Of a DNA stretch of 64,000 nt, positions 1-9,218 are shown piece by piece. How positions within the stretch are numbered: position 1 is the stretch's first letter; every line of letters starts with the position of its first letter. The notes beneath the pieces were generated by a model. It saw nothing but the letters and a program-made list of their open reading frames with translations, was not told the DNA's origin and did no database searches. The position numbers and the translations under genes were made by a program. Source of the DNA: an uncultured Methylococcaceae bacterium (lineage in GTDB: Bacteria; Pseudomonadota; Gammaproteobacteria; Methylococcales; Methylococcaceae); contig CAIOOA010000186.1 of assembly GCA_903859815.1 (NCBI GenBank), positions 24,691-88,690 of the forward strand, written 5' to 3'.

Positions 1-162
1 TTGATCCGTTCCAGCGACGACCGGGGTGTATTGATGCTGTGTGACCCGCGCTTATTGAGCAAGCCCTATGGCAAGGTATTTCTCAACAGTTTGCCACCGA
101 TGAAACGGACGCGAATGTTGAATCGGGTGGAGGAGTTTTTTAGGTTGGAGTCGGAAATTTAG
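1..162 (+). CDS. yoaA: YoaA/DinG-family ATP-dependent DNA helicase, C-terminal end (partial)
   Basis: The frame is open from the left edge and stops at TAG 160-162, giving the last 53 residues. The tail reads IRSSDDRGVLMLCDPRLL, then KPYGK and SLPPMKRTR. This matches the end of helicase motif VI and the C-terminus of the XPD-like iron-sulfur helicase family YoaA/DinG, which unwinds DNA during replication repair. In E. coli yoaA sits beside tsaB (yeaZ). Here tsaB lies 4.3 kb downstream, so accessory genes appear to have been inserted between them. Only the tail is visible, so YoaA versus DinG is decided mainly from the neighbour. Confidence 0.8.
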   Translation: MIRSSDDRGVLMLCDPRLLSKPYGKVFLNSLPPMKRTRMLNRVEEFFRLESEI

Positions 163-177
163 CCTAAAAAAAGAGAC

Positions 178-1083
178 ATGAGACTATCTTTTGTCTGGTG
201 GAATACCAGCCTGTCACCAGCAGGAAGAGACAGGGCGACTGACGAGCAGCGACAATTCGTTTGCTCAATGGTGAATTTTATGCTGAACAAGATGCAAATT
301 GACTTTTTGGCTTTGGGAGAAATTACCAATAGAGATGTCAAAGCAATCATGGAGAAATGCGAACTCGCAGAATTTGATACAGAAATGGACTTCGTCAAGA
401 ATGGAAGGTCTCGTTTTGACACTTGCTTTTTCTATAGGCGGGATAAATTGATGCTATTGGCTACGCATCCAATAACATCAAATAAGGGCAACCGTACCTT
501 GAAAATTGCTCAACGGGCTGATTTTATGATTCCGGGTTATGGAATTCCAGTGCATGTTTTTGTCTCACATTGGCCTAGTTTGTTATGGTGTCATGAGAAT
601 TCTGCTGATCGCCATTTGCTGGGTGTCAGGTTGCGAGATTCGATAGAGGATGTAAGCCCAGAACGCGAAAAGCTTGCGAATGTGATATTGGTGGGAGATT
701 ATAATGATGAGCCATTTGATGCTTCATTGGCAGAACAATTGATGGCAACAAGAGACAGGGAGTTGGCAAAGAGAAAGCCACATTTATTATACAACCCGTT
801 TTGGCGACACTTGGGCTTTTCCAAACCGTATTCACCTGAGATGACTGACGACTCCATTGGGGGTACTTACTTTCATAAAAATGGCGAAATCACCCGCTGG
901 AGAACATTCGATCAAATCATTTTCTCCTCTGCATTTTTGGGTCAAACCGAATGGCATTTGAATGAAGAATTGACCGGGGTATTGAATTTTGAAGAATATC
1001 GAGCAAAAATTATTGATACAAATGAAATATTTGATCACTTTCCAGTTTTTGGTGTTATTGAGGAGGTAGACAACGATGGCTAA
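178..1083 (+). CDS. Endonuclease/exonuclease/phosphatase (EEP)-fold protein
   Basis: A 301-aa protein with the EEP (DNase I/exonuclease III-like) motif order: Asn in WWNTS (7-11), Glu in LGEI (46-49), SHWPS (130-134, catalytic-type His), GDYNDEP (173-179, metal/phosphate Asp-Asn), FDQIIF (244-249) and DHFPV (286-290, terminal His). EEP enzymes cleave phosphodiesters in nucleic acids, nucleotides or lipids; the substrate cannot be told from the sequence. There is no signal peptide, so it is probably cytoplasmic. It starts 15 bp after yoaA behind a purine stretch and overlaps the next gene by 8 bp, implying a translationally coupled pair. It is richer in A+T than yoaA and tsaB, which suggests acquisition. 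Confidence 0.75.
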   Translation: MRLSFVWWNTSLSPAGRDRATDEQRQFVCSMVNFMLNKMQIDFLALGEITNRDVKAIMEKCELAEFDTEMDFVKNGRSRFDTCFFYRRDKLMLLATHPITSNKGNRTLKIAQRADFMIPGYGIPVHVFVSHWPSLLWCHENSADRHLLGVRLRDSIEDVSPEREKLANVILVGDYNDEPFDASLAEQLMATRDRELAKRKPHLLYNPFWRHLGFSKPYSPEMTDDSIGGTYFHKNGEITRWRTFDQIIFSSAFLGQTEWHLNEELTGVLNFEEYRAKIIDTNEIFDHFPVFGVIEEVDNDG

Positions 1084-1609
1084 CTTTGCAGAAGCTTATA
1101 AATTAGGATTGAATGCAGCCAATAAAGCAAAGAAAAGTAAAGAGGAAATCAATCAAATATTCTATGAACTAAAAAAACAGATTTTAGAGGCAACGGATGG
1201 AAAAATATCCGTGATGAGAACAAGATTGCCTGATCCGCCAAAACTAGGAATAATATCGCCTCTTAAGCGTAGAGTATTGGGAATGACGGAATCATCAAGT
1301 AGTTATATACGCGAATTACATGAGATAAACAGCCAAATCGATGAAAAAGAAATTCAACATTGGGCAATTGCTGCTGAAAATTTATTGGTAAAAAATAGTG
1401 AAAAAGAACTTGCCCGATGGAGCCAAGATCGTGGCGGTTATCCATGTAAAATTATTTTGGATTCTAAGACCATGTATTGCGAGGACAAGGTGGGACTGGA
1501 AAACGCCCTAACAAAGTTATTAAGTGATCCGGTTGTGGGGGAAACATTATATAGATTACAAAATATACCATTACCTGAGCAAGTTAGCACAGAAGCCACA
1601 ACCGATTGA
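1076..1609 (+). CDS. Uncharacterised partner of the EEP nuclease
   Basis: I do not recognise this 177-aa protein. The first 45 residues are Lys/Glu-rich and predicted helical (NKAKKSKEEINQIFYELKKQ). The middle is charged (HEINSQIDEKEIQHWAIAAEN). Near the end the short segment YPCKIILDSKTMYCEDKVGL looks like a compact alpha/beta domain. There is no signal peptide or membrane segment. Its ATG lies inside the end of the EEP gene (8-bp overlap), so the two are probably made together and may interact; an immunity, regulatory or targeting role for the nuclease is inference. A+T-rich codon use matches its partner and not the flanking housekeeping genes. Confidence 0.6.
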   Translation: MANFAEAYKLGLNAANKAKKSKEEINQIFYELKKQILEATDGKISVMRTRLPDPPKLGIISPLKRRVLGMTESSSSYIRELHEINSQIDEKEIQHWAIAAENLLVKNSEKELARWSQDRGGYPCKIILDSKTMYCEDKVGLENALTKLLSDPVVGETLYRLQNIPLPEQVSTEATTD

Positions 1610-1676
1610 CTTGGAGGTTGAGGATTGATATGAACCTAGACATTTAGATAGCTACAAGATAAGTCGTTAATAATAT

Positions 1677-2216
1677 ATGTCGTTGGAACGCGATATGTCC
1701 AAATTACCCTACCTAGCCCATTACCCGGAGGAACTTAAAACCCAAGTCCAGCAATTGATTGCCGAAGACCGACTGGGCAACATGCTCGCTAAGAAATACC
1801 CTGCCAGCCATGACATACGTACCGACAAGGCCCTTTATGATTATGTCATGGAGTTGAAATACCGTTATATGCGAACATCGGACCCACTCAATAAAGTGGT
1901 GTTCGACAAAACCCTGCATGTGATTAAAAATGCCTTGGGTACGCACACCAGCTTATCCAGAGTGCAAGGTGGCAAGTTGAAAGCCAAGCGGGAAATCAGA
2001 ATCGCCGACCTGTTTAAAACCTCGCCCCCGGAGTTTTTAAAAATGATTGCCGTGCATGAACTGGCTCACTTGAAAGAGCGGGAGCATAATAAAGCCTTTT
2101 ACCAATTATGCTTGCACATGGAACCGAATTATCATCAATTGGAATTTGATTTGAGGCTTTATTTGACGCAAATGGAGATTGAAGGAAAAACTAGCTTTGT
2201 TATAACAAATCAATAA
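1677..2216 (+). CDS. YgjP-like (WLM/DUF45) zinc metallopeptidase
   Basis: A 179-aa protein with a zincin motif HELAHLKEREH near residue 124 (HExxH plus a downstream His), followed by KAFYQLCLHMEPNY, the usual layout of YgjP/DUF45 (M48-related) proteins. These are small cytoplasmic putative metalloproteases often found near DNA-repair or restriction genes. An internal ATG at 1695 (MSKLPYL) has a slightly better upstream purine run and is an alternative start. It lies 67 bp after the previous gene in the yoaA-tsaB accessory segment, on the same strand. The substrate is unknown. Confidence 0.75.
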   Translation: MSLERDMSKLPYLAHYPEELKTQVQQLIAEDRLGNMLAKKYPASHDIRTDKALYDYVMELKYRYMRTSDPLNKVVFDKTLHVIKNALGTHTSLSRVQGGKLKAKREIRIADLFKTSPPEFLKMIAVHELAHLKEREHNKAFYQLCLHMEPNYHQLEFDLRLYLTQMEIEGKTSFVITNQ

Positions 2217-2321
2217 AGATCAAAACCTTAAAAACTATGTAGAAAGTAGAATCGTATTGAATAAGCCTAGATTGTTATGTATTGCCTCTTTTTTATAATT
2301 GGTTGAAAAGCATCATATTAT

Positions 2322-3503
2322 ATGATTACTAAATCCGGATTAATCGCCCTATTGACTGATATGGAGTCAGACCGAATCGAACGGACTGTCTCGACAAATA
2401 ATACTGAGAAATTCAGCCAAGCAATCTGTGCCTTTGCCAATGATTTGCCGAATCATCGGCTACCGGGTTATTTGTTAATTGGTGTTAGGGACAATGGCGA
2501 ATTATCTGGTTTAACCGTGACGGATGAGTTGCTGAAAAATCTTGGTGGCATACGTTCGGATGGCAATGTTTTACCTCAGCCGGTATTGAATGTCAGTAAA
2601 TTTACCCTAGATTCGGGTGAGGTAGCAGTCGTAGAAGTTTTTCCTTCTGATCTTCCGCCAGTTCGATACAAGGGTAGGGTTTGGATTCGAGTGGGTCCAC
2701 GTAAAGCGGTTGCTAATGAGCAAGAAGAAAGAATTTTGACCGAGCGGCGTATTGCCTACGCACGTTCATTTGATGCACGGCCCTGTATTGAAGGAAATTT
2801 AAATGATTTGGCGCTAGGTCAATTTGATGCTTATCGAAGACAGGCAATAGATCCTGAGACGATATTGGCTAACCAACGCTCTATTGAGCAACAATTGGCA
2901 TCACTGCGATTGTTTGACCCGGATCGACACTGCCCAACCTTTGCCGGTATATTGTTGTTTGGGACAAACCCACGGTTTTTTTTGCCGGGTTCCTATATTC
3001 AATATTTAAAACTGCCAGCTAAAGATTTGACTGATTTGCCAGAAGACCAAGCCGAAATTTCTGGAGATCTTTTTTCAATTCTGCATGAATTGGATACGCG
3101 CTTGAAGGTCTTGATTCAAACCAGTTTGAGGTCGTTGAGCAGTTTGCAGGAAAAGCTATTGCCAGATTACCCGGAAAAAGCATTGCGGGAATTACTAATG
3201 AATGCGGTTATGCATCGCAATTATGACAGCAATTCGCCCATTCGGTTTTATGTTTTCAGTGACCATATTGAAATTCTGAGTCCTGGCGGCTTATATGGAG
3301 AAGCGACCCGTGAAAATTTCCCCACACGCAACAGTTATCGTAACCCTATCATTGCCGAAGCGATGAAATCCCTAGGCTATGTCAATCGTTTTGGATATGG
3401 TGTTCAGCGTGCACAAGCCCTGCTGAAAGATAATCGCAACCCGCCAGCCGAGTTTGAATTTGACGATCATGCGGTACTCGCCAAAATTTGGCGGAGGCAA
3501 TGA
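2322..3503 (+). CDS. AlbA_2 (Schlafen-type) DNA/RNA-binding plus GHKL ATPase-like protein
   Basis: A 393-aa protein. The N-terminus carries an AlbA_2/Schlafen AAA_4-type domain: ESDRIERT near 15-22, then an IGVRDNGELSG strand-turn near 53-63. The C-terminal half has a RecG-associated HATPase_c_4 domain with RELLMNAVMHRNY (about 288-301, N-box) and EILSPGGLYGE (about 316). Proteins of this architecture are usually called transcriptional regulators or 'ATP-dependent helicase-like', but there is no helicase core here. It ends in an ATGA-type junction with the ParA gene, so the two are translationally coupled. I infer a joint ATP-dependent DNA-binding module. A regulatory or a defence role are both possible. 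Confidence 0.75.
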   Translation: MITKSGLIALLTDMESDRIERTVSTNNTEKFSQAICAFANDLPNHRLPGYLLIGVRDNGELSGLTVTDELLKNLGGIRSDGNVLPQPVLNVSKFTLDSGEVAVVEVFPSDLPPVRYKGRVWIRVGPRKAVANEQEERILTERRIAYARSFDARPCIEGNLNDLALGQFDAYRRQAIDPETILANQRSIEQQLASLRLFDPDRHCPTFAGILLFGTNPRFFLPGSYIQYLKLPAKDLTDLPEDQAEISGDLFSILHELDTRLKVLIQTSLRSLSSLQEKLLPDYPEKALRELLMNAVMHRNYDSNSPIRFYVFSDHIEILSPGGLYGEATRENFPTRNSYRNPIIAEAMKSLGYVNRFGYGVQRAQALLKDNRNPPAEFEFDDHAVLAKIWRRQ

Positions 3504-4498
3504 TGAAAACTATCGCTTTCTTCAACAACAAAGGAGGAGTAGGCAAAACTTCTTTGGTTTATCATTTAGCTTGGATGTTTTCCTGTAATGGTCTACCGGT
3601 GGTGGCTGTGGATTTGGACCCACAAGCCAACCTTACATCTATGTTTTTGGATGAGCACAGGCTTGAACAGCTTTGGTCTGATGGTGATCACCCGGAAACC
3701 ATTTTTGGGGCAATCCAACCTATATTAAAAGGCAAGGGAGACATTAAATGCCCACATTTGGAACGCATTACTGAAAATCTCGGTCTTGTGGTGGGTGACT
3801 TGGGACTTTCTCGTTTTGAAGACAAGCTTTCTGCCGCTTGGCCACTTTGCCATAATGAAGATGAAGCTGCATTTAGGGTTATGACGGCCTTTCATCGTGT
3901 GATAGAACACGCAATGCATTTGCAACAGGCAGAATTAGCTTTAATTGATGTTGGCCCAAATCTTGGCGCGATAAACAGAGCAGCGATCATAGCTTCTGAA
4001 CATATAGTCTTACCACTGGCTCCAGACCTATTTTCTTTGCAAGGGCTTAAAAATCTGGGCCCAACACTTCGTGAATGGCGAAAATCTTGGAAGGAATTAT
4101 TATCTAAGGCGCCAAAAGATGACGATCTGTCCTTGCCTAAAGGCAATATGAAACCATCTGGATATGTAGTGATGCAACATAGTATGCGTGATAGCAGTCC
4201 AGTTAAGGCTTATCAACGATGGATGGACCGTATTCCTTTAGTCTATCGGGAAGCAGTACTTGACGTTCAATCCAAAACTTTGCCACCAGTTTCTAAAGAC
4301 CCTTACTGTCTATCCACCTTGAAACACTATCGTAGTCTCATGCCGATGGCTATGGAATCTCGCAAACCCATGTTTTTTTTAAAACCGGCTGATGGTGCGA
4401 TTGGCTCTCATGTGGGGGCTGTGAAAAGTTGCTACGACGATTTTTATTCTCTTGCCTCAAAGATTGCAGAAATTTGTGGGATTAATATCGAACCATGA
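3503..4498 (+). CDS. ParA/MinD-type ATPase
   Basis: About 331 aa. A deviant Walker A KGGVGKTS sits at residues 10-17, DLDPQANLT near 39-47, and IDVGPNLGAIN near 150 is the ParA switch/Walker B region. A GGAGG at 3493-3497 is 5 nt from the ATG at 3503 and only 2 nt from the ATG at 3500, so 3503 is preferred. The last codons overlap tsaB by 4 bp. No ParB or parS is visible, so this is not an ordinary chromosome-segregation locus; the obvious partner is the AlbA_2/GHKL protein upstream. I recall this ParA subfamily as a solitary, strongly conserved ~330-aa protein of unknown function. Confidence 0.8.
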   Translation: MKTIAFFNNKGGVGKTSLVYHLAWMFSCNGLPVVAVDLDPQANLTSMFLDEHRLEQLWSDGDHPETIFGAIQPILKGKGDIKCPHLERITENLGLVVGDLGLSRFEDKLSAAWPLCHNEDEAAFRVMTAFHRVIEHAMHLQQAELALIDVGPNLGAINRAAIIASEHIVLPLAPDLFSLQGLKNLGPTLREWRKSWKELLSKAPKDDDLSLPKGNMKPSGYVVMQHSMRDSSPVKAYQRWMDRIPLVYREAVLDVQSKTLPPVSKDPYCLSTLKHYRSLMPMAMESRKPMFFLKPADGAIGSHVGAVKSCYDDFYSLASKIAEICGINIEP

Positions 4499-5187
4499 AA
4501 CTCCTCTCCTTAGAAACCTCCACCGAAGCTTGTTCCGCCGCTTTGTTAATAGACGGCGAAATTTCCGAACGTTACCAATTGGCTCCGCAACAGCATAACA
4601 AGCTGATATTGCCGATGATCGAATCCCTGCTGGATGAAGCCGGGTTAAGCTTAAAGCAACTGGATGCGCTGGCCTTCGGGCGCGGGCCGGGTTCGTTCAC
4701 TGGGGTGCGGATTGCCGCCGGGGTCGTGCAAGGCTTGGCGTTTGGCGCGGATTTGCCAGTCGCGCCGGTGTCCACCTTGGCGGCATTGGCTCAGGAAGCC
4801 TTCAATGAGACAGAAGGCCAATTTGCCTTTCCCTGCCTTGATGCGCGCATGGGGGAAGTGTATTGGGGAGTGTACCGGCGAGGCGAAAATGGTTTGGCCG
4901 AATTGCTAGGCCATGAAGCCGTGGCCGATGCCGGAGCCGTTGAGTTTCCAAAAGAGGCTGTCGGTTATGCGATAGGCAGCGGTTGGGGGACTTATGAAGC
5001 AGTTTTACGCGAACATTTAGGAAGGGAAAACTTACATGGCATTTTAGCGGATCGCTTTCCTCGCGCCCGTTGGATTGCTGTGCTGGGCGAAGAGGTATTC
5101 AAGCGGGGAGAATGTGTCACTGCGGAAGATGCACAGCCCGTTTATCTGCGGGACAAGGTGGCGAAGAAAAAGGGCGGAGGATATTGA
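4495..5187 (+). CDS. tsaB: tRNA N6-threonylcarbamoyladenosine biosynthesis protein TsaB
   Basis: A 230-aa protein beginning MKLLSLETSTEACSAAL, with FGRGPGSFTGVRI near residue 60: the ASKHA-fold pseudo-glycoprotease signature of TsaB (YeaZ). TsaB scaffolds TsaD, with TsaE and TsaC, to make t6A37 on ANN-decoding tRNAs. The start overlaps the ParA stop by 4 bp (ATGA). G+C content rises sharply compared with the accessory genes upstream. It ends 30 bp before the convergent acyl-CoA ligase. The tsaE partner is encoded at 54.3 kb. Confidence 0.95.
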   Translation: MKLLSLETSTEACSAALLIDGEISERYQLAPQQHNKLILPMIESLLDEAGLSLKQLDALAFGRGPGSFTGVRIAAGVVQGLAFGADLPVAPVSTLAALAQEAFNETEGQFAFPCLDARMGEVYWGVYRRGENGLAELLGHEAVADAGAVEFPKEAVGYAIGSGWGTYEAVLREHLGRENLHGILADRFPRARWIAVLGEEVFKRGECVTAEDAQPVYLRDKVAKKKGGGY

Positions 5188-5216
5188 CTGCTGAATTTAG
5201 ATGGCAACCTGATTGT

Positions 5217-6758
5217 CTACAAGCCCTTGATGCCCCTTTCAATCTCCCCCTGCTTGCGCAATTCCCGTTTGAGTATTTTGCCGGTGGCATTTTTTGGTAA
5301 TTCCGCCAAAATGTGAATTTTGCGGGGAACTTGGTGACTACCCAAATGCTGGCGGCAATAAGTGCGAATATCGGCTTCGGTCGTCTCGGAACCAGAAATC
5401 AAGGAGACATAAGCCACTGGGATTTCCCCATGCAGTTCGTTGGGTTCTCCCACCACGGCAGCTTCGTTGATAGGTGCGAAACGGTATAGGGATTCTTCAA
5501 TCATTCTTGGGTATACATTCATGCCGTTGACGATGACTAAGTCCTTTTTACGATCCACGATAGAAAAATAACCGTCTTCGTCCTCCGTACCCATATCGCC
5601 GGTCAAAAACCAACTTTCACGAAACGATTCGGCAGTTTCTTCAGGCAGATTCCAATATCCTTTCATGACGTTCGACCCGCGCACGGCAATTTCCCCCACT
5701 TCGCCAATGGGCAAGGATTCCACACCTTGTTCGCCGATGATGCGCATTTCTACGTTGGGTATTGGCAAACCCACTGTCCCAGGTTTGCTCAAACCGCCGA
5801 CCGGATTCACGCAGGTGACCGGGCCACATTCGGTGGGGCCGTCACCTTCGTAGATTCTCTTGCCGAACATAGCCTCGAAGCGTTTCAACACTTCCACTGG
5901 CAATGCCGCGCCCCCGGAAATGCAAAAGCGCAAGGATTCCATCCATTGCACCCGTTCCGGCTTGAGTCGTAGCAACACCGTAAACATGCTAGGCACACCG
6001 AGAAACAGGGTGGCCTGGGTTTCATGAATGGTTTTGGCGACCAGTTCCGGCTCAAAGCGGGGTAGAGGCGCGATGGTGCATCCGTAAAGCAAAGGCGTCA
6101 GTAGCCCCACAGTAGCGGCGAAAGCATGAAACATGGGTAAAACGACCAGCACGGTGTCTTCGCCGGGTCGCCACTTCATGGCCTCCTGCACACTAGCCAC
6201 ATTGGCAAGTAGATTGCCGTGCGTCAGCATCGCGCCTTTGGGTTTTCCAGTTGTGCCGGAGGTGTAAAGAATGACCGCAAGGTCGTCTTGCGGATTAAAC
6301 TCGATTGCAGGCGACGGCTCGTCCGTGCCAACAATTTCGCTCCAAGCCCTAGCGCCTTCAACATCACCACCCATGCTCAAGGAAAAAGCCAAGCTTTCAA
6401 CCGATTTTTTCAACAACGTGGCTTGTTCTGCAAAAGCCGCGTGAAATACCAAACCTTTGGCCCCAGCATCGGTCAGAATGAAAGCCATTTCACTGGTGTT
6501 GATCAGCAGATTGATCGGGACGACAGTCGCCCCTGCCTTGATGATGCCTAAATAGGCGATGACAAAAAACGGGCTATTCATGCAATACAAGCCAATCCTG
6601 TCCCCTTTGGCAACCCCAAGCCTTGCCAATGCAGCGGCAAACTGACTGGATTGTGCGTCCAATGCCTGATAATCCAGTTTATTACCGTCTACAATGACCG
6701 CCGTCCGTCCTGCGTATTGGCTTACGGCTGCTCTAAAAGCGTGGGCAAGTGATTGCAT
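5217..6758 (-). CDS. Long-chain fatty-acid-CoA ligase-like AMP-binding enzyme
   Basis: A 513-aa ANL-superfamily adenylating enzyme. The P-loop LYTSGTTGKPKGAMLTHGN lies near 170-188, the A5-type motif EGDGPTECGPV near 307, the A7/A8 region WFLTGDMG and VDRKKDLVIVNGMNVYP near 390-420, and the terminal Lys motif PKNATGKILKREL near 485. It should activate a carboxylate with ATP to an acyl-AMP and then the CoA thioester. The length and motifs resemble FadD-like ligases, but an exact chain-length preference cannot be read. It is convergent with tsaB. A glycine-zipper lipoprotein gene precedes it 58 bp upstream on the same strand. Confidence 0.85.
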   Translation of the reverse strand: MQSLAHAFRAAVSQYAGRTAVIVDGNKLDYQALDAQSSQFAAALARLGVAKGDRIGLYCMNSPFFVIAYLGIIKAGATVVPINLLINTSEMAFILTDAGAKGLVFHAAFAEQATLLKKSVESLAFSLSMGGDVEGARAWSEIVGTDEPSPAIEFNPQDDLAVILYTSGTTGKPKGAMLTHGNLLANVASVQEAMKWRPGEDTVLVVLPMFHAFAATVGLLTPLLYGCTIAPLPRFEPELVAKTIHETQATLFLGVPSMFTVLLRLKPERVQWMESLRFCISGGAALPVEVLKRFEAMFGKRIYEGDGPTECGPVTCVNPVGGLSKPGTVGLPIPNVEMRIIGEQGVESLPIGEVGEIAVRGSNVMKGYWNLPEETAESFRESWFLTGDMGTEDEDGYFSIVDRKKDLVIVNGMNVYPRMIEESLYRFAPINEAAVVGEPNELHGEIPVAYVSLISGSETTEADIRTYCRQHLGSHQVPRKIHILAELPKNATGKILKRELRKQGEIERGIKGL

Positions 6759-6816
6759 GACAGTGCCTCATTGATGGATTGCCGATTAGTGTTAGCCGCT
6801 TTGTCGCGGCTAAGCT

Positions 6817-7215
6817 TTAATTGATCACGTTATGACCGCGACCCCGCATACAGTTGTTATAAGCGCGCTTGTAATTGTTGTCCGCATCCATGCCTTGCGT
6901 GGCGCCTCCACCAATGCCACCGATGGCCGCCCCTGCCGCCGCACCGGTCGCCGGATTGCCCCAAATCGCACCCATGGCCGCACCACCCGCCGCGCCGACT
7001 AATGCGCCCACGCCAGCCCCCTTCAAGGTATCAGTGCCAAAACTACCCGCTTGCTTGGCAAGATTGCCACATTCAGCCTCGTCTTGCTGTAGACGGCCAA
7101 TGTTAGGGTCATTGTAAGGATCGACTGTCGGCTGATAACCTCCGTAGGTTGCGCAACCATTGGCGATCAGTGTTACGACTGCAATCAAACCCACAACCAT
7201 CAATTTGTTGAACAT
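6817..7215 (-). CDS. Glycine-zipper lipoprotein
   Basis: The start is placed at ATG 7215 (MFNKLMVV) because AGGAGA lies about 7 nt upstream; a longer reading would place that ribosome site inside the gene. The resulting 132-aa protein has a lipoprotein signal (hydrophobic VVGLIAVVTLI, then the lipobox ANGC). The mature part contains two Gly/Ala-rich GxxxG-type segments, GAGVGALVGAAGGAAMGAI and GAAAGAAIGGIGGG, the glycine-zipper seen in outer-membrane or periplasmic SlyB/OmpA-like lipoproteins. The C-terminus (YKRAYNNCMRGRGH) is typical of this group. Its role is probably envelope-associated; nothing more specific can be supported. Confidence 0.8.
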   Translation of the reverse strand: MFNKLMVVGLIAVVTLIANGCATYGGYQPTVDPYNDPNIGRLQQDEAECGNLAKQAGSFGTDTLKGAGVGALVGAAGGAAMGAIWGNPATGAAAGAAIGGIGGGATQGMDADNNYKRAYNNCMRGRGHNVIN

Positions 7216-7326
7216 GTCTCTATCTCCTGGCATCAAAAAAGTTAAAGGATTTGCAAATTCAACCTTAATCCTGTGAATCTCGCAAACTATGACACCCTCA
7301 ACTTAAAATTGACTTAAAAGCCTTAA

Positions 7327-7716
7327 TCACCAACTTCCTTTCTGGATAAATTCAATTTTGTAGCCGTCGGGGTCTTCCACAAATGCGATCACCGTGGTTC
7401 CATGCATCATCGGGCCCGCCTCGCGAGTGACTTTGCCGCCGCGTTGCTTAACCATTTCACAGGCTTTATAAGCGTCGTCCACTTCCAAGGCAACATGACC
7501 GAAACCCTTGCCTAAGTCATATTTATCCACATCCCAATTGTGGGTCAATTCCAGCACAGCCCCTTCTTTTTCATCCTGATATCCGACAAAGGCCAAGGTG
7601 AACTTGCCGTCAGGATAATCATCACGGCGCAGCAGTTTCATGCCTAGCACCTCGGTGTAAAATGCGATGGACTGGTCAAGATTGCCCACCCGTAACATGG
7701 TATGAAGTATTCGCAT
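7327..7716 (-). CDS. gloA: Lactoylglutathione lyase (glyoxalase I)
   Basis: A 129-aa single VOC-fold protein starting [20 protein letters not shown], with [39 protein letters not shown] and [14 protein letters not shown]. These contain the metal-ligand His/Glu pairs of bacterial glyoxalase I (H5, E~57, H~75, E~123). The enzyme isomerises the methylglyoxal-glutathione hemithioacetal to S-lactoylglutathione in the cytoplasm. Length and motifs match E. coli GloA, the Ni-dependent class. It is 40 bp downstream of glmM on the same strand. Confidence 0.95.
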   Translation of the reverse strand: MRILHTMLRVGNLDQSIAFYTEVLGMKLLRRDDYPDGKFTLAFVGYQDEKEGAVLELTHNWDVDKYDLGKGFGHVALEVDDAYKACEMVKQRGGKVTREAGPMMHGTTVIAFVEDPDGYKIEFIQKGSW

Positions 7717-7756
7717 TGGTTTAACCCTCCAACATTAAATTGCCCGTTTAACTTTA

Positions 7757-9100
7757 TCAAGCCGCGAGGGCTTCGCTTACCGCATCGGCTAGCCGTTTCG
7801 CCAAGCTTTCCACTTGATCGGCCTCCCTTCCCTCCACCATGACCCGGATCAGTGGCTCGGTGCCGGATGAACGCAGCAATACCCGGCCTGACTCCCCTAA
7901 TTCATGTTCCACTTCGGATTTGACCATCATGATGGAGGCCATTTCATCGATGTTGACTTTTTCACGGATATTCACATTAATCAGTTTCTGTGGATATTTT
8001 TCCATGCCTTGCTTAAGTTCGCTGAGCGTCTTGCCAGACTGCCTCATTTCCGTCATGACCTGAAGGGCGGCAACGATGCCGTCTCCCGTGCTGGTGCGAT
8101 CCCGGCAAATGATATGGCCGGAACTTTCACCGCCCAACACGCTTTCATACTGCAACATCATCTCCATGACATAGCGGTCACCGACAGCCGCCCGCTTGAG
8201 TACCACACCCAAGTCTTCCAAGGCATGCTCCATGCCCAAATTGCTCATCAGCGTACCGACCACCGGGCCTCGTAAATGCCCCGCATTCAAGCGGGCGCGG
8301 GCAATGATATAGACTAACTCGTCACCATCCACAATGACTCCATGTTCGTCGACCATGATTAGACGATCCCCGTCACCGTCCAGTGCGATGCCAAAATCAG
8401 CCCGTTCGGCCAATACGGTTTGCCTTAACTTTTCTGGCTTAGTGGCCCCCACACCTTCATTGATATTCAAGCCATCGGGTTGCGTACCAATCTTGATGAC
8501 CTCGGCCCCCAGTTCACGGAACACCGGAGGCGCAACATGGTAGGTGGAGCCGTGGGCGCAATCCACAACGATCTTATAGCCGTTGAAGTCTAAATTTGAA
8601 GGAACGGTGGATTTGCAAAATTCAATATAGCGACCCGCCGCATCTTCAATGCGAGTCGCCTTGCCTAGGCGCGAAGACTCCACGGTCGTCATCGGCAAAC
8701 CCAGTTGCTCCTCGATTTTGCACTCGATCTCATCGGGCAATTTCATGCCGTCTTGAGAAAAAAACTTGATGCCGTTGTCATAATAGGGATTGTGGGAAGC
8801 ACTGATGACGATGCCTGCCCGGGCGCGAAAGGTGCGCGTGAGATAGGCAATCGCCGGTGTCGGCATGGGTCCCAGCAATTGCGTGTTCACCCCGGCAGCG
8901 GACAGCCCGGCTTCTAGTGCCGACTCGAACATGTAACCGGAAATGCGCGTATCTTTGCCAATCAAGACATTATGTTGCGAGCCTTCTCGCGAAAACACCC
9001 TGCCTGCGGCCCAGCCCAGCTTTAACATAAAGTCGGGGGTGATGGGATACTCGCCCACCCGTCCTCTTACGCCGTCGGTGCCGAAAAACTCTTTATTCAC
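7757..9100 (-). CDS. glmM: Phosphoglucosamine mutase
   Basis: A 447-aa enzyme of the alpha-D-phosphohexomutase family. It has FGTDGVRG near the start, the phosphoserine loop [16 protein letters not shown] near 99-114, the metal loop DGDGDR near 242, GGESSGHI near 325 and [15 protein letters not shown] near 408. It converts glucosamine-6-P to glucosamine-1-P for UDP-GlcNAc, peptidoglycan and LPS synthesis. The length is normal. In many Gammaproteobacteria glmM follows folP and ftsH; here the upstream DNA is a MITE-bearing intergenic region, so that linkage is lost. Confidence 0.96.
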   Translation of the reverse strand: MNKEFFGTDGVRGRVGEYPITPDFMLKLGWAAGRVFSREGSQHNVLIGKDTRISGYMFESALEAGLSAAGVNTQLLGPMPTPAIAYLTRTFRARAGIVISASHNPYYDNGIKFFSQDGMKLPDEIECKIEEQLGLPMTTVESSRLGKATRIEDAAGRYIEFCKSTVPSNLDFNGYKIVVDCAHGSTYHVAPPVFRELGAEVIKIGTQPDGLNINEGVGATKPEKLRQTVLAERADFGIALDGDGDRLIMVDEHGVIVDGDELVYIIARARLNAGHLRGPVVGTLMSNLGMEHALEDLGVVLKRAAVGDRYVMEMMLQYESVLGGESSGHIICRDRTSTGDGIVAALQVMTEMRQSGKTLSELKQGMEKYPQKLINVNIREKVNIDEMASIMMVKSEVEHELGESGRVLLRSSGTEPLIRVMVEGREADQVESLAKRLADAVSEALAA

Positions 9101-9218
9101 TAATCAAATCTCCGCTCAAAATTCGGGTCTATTTTAACTGCGGTCCACGCCTTTGCATTGCCGTCCCCACACTTGACCGTCTATTGTAACCCAATTCAAG
9201 CTATTGGCTGATTCAGAA

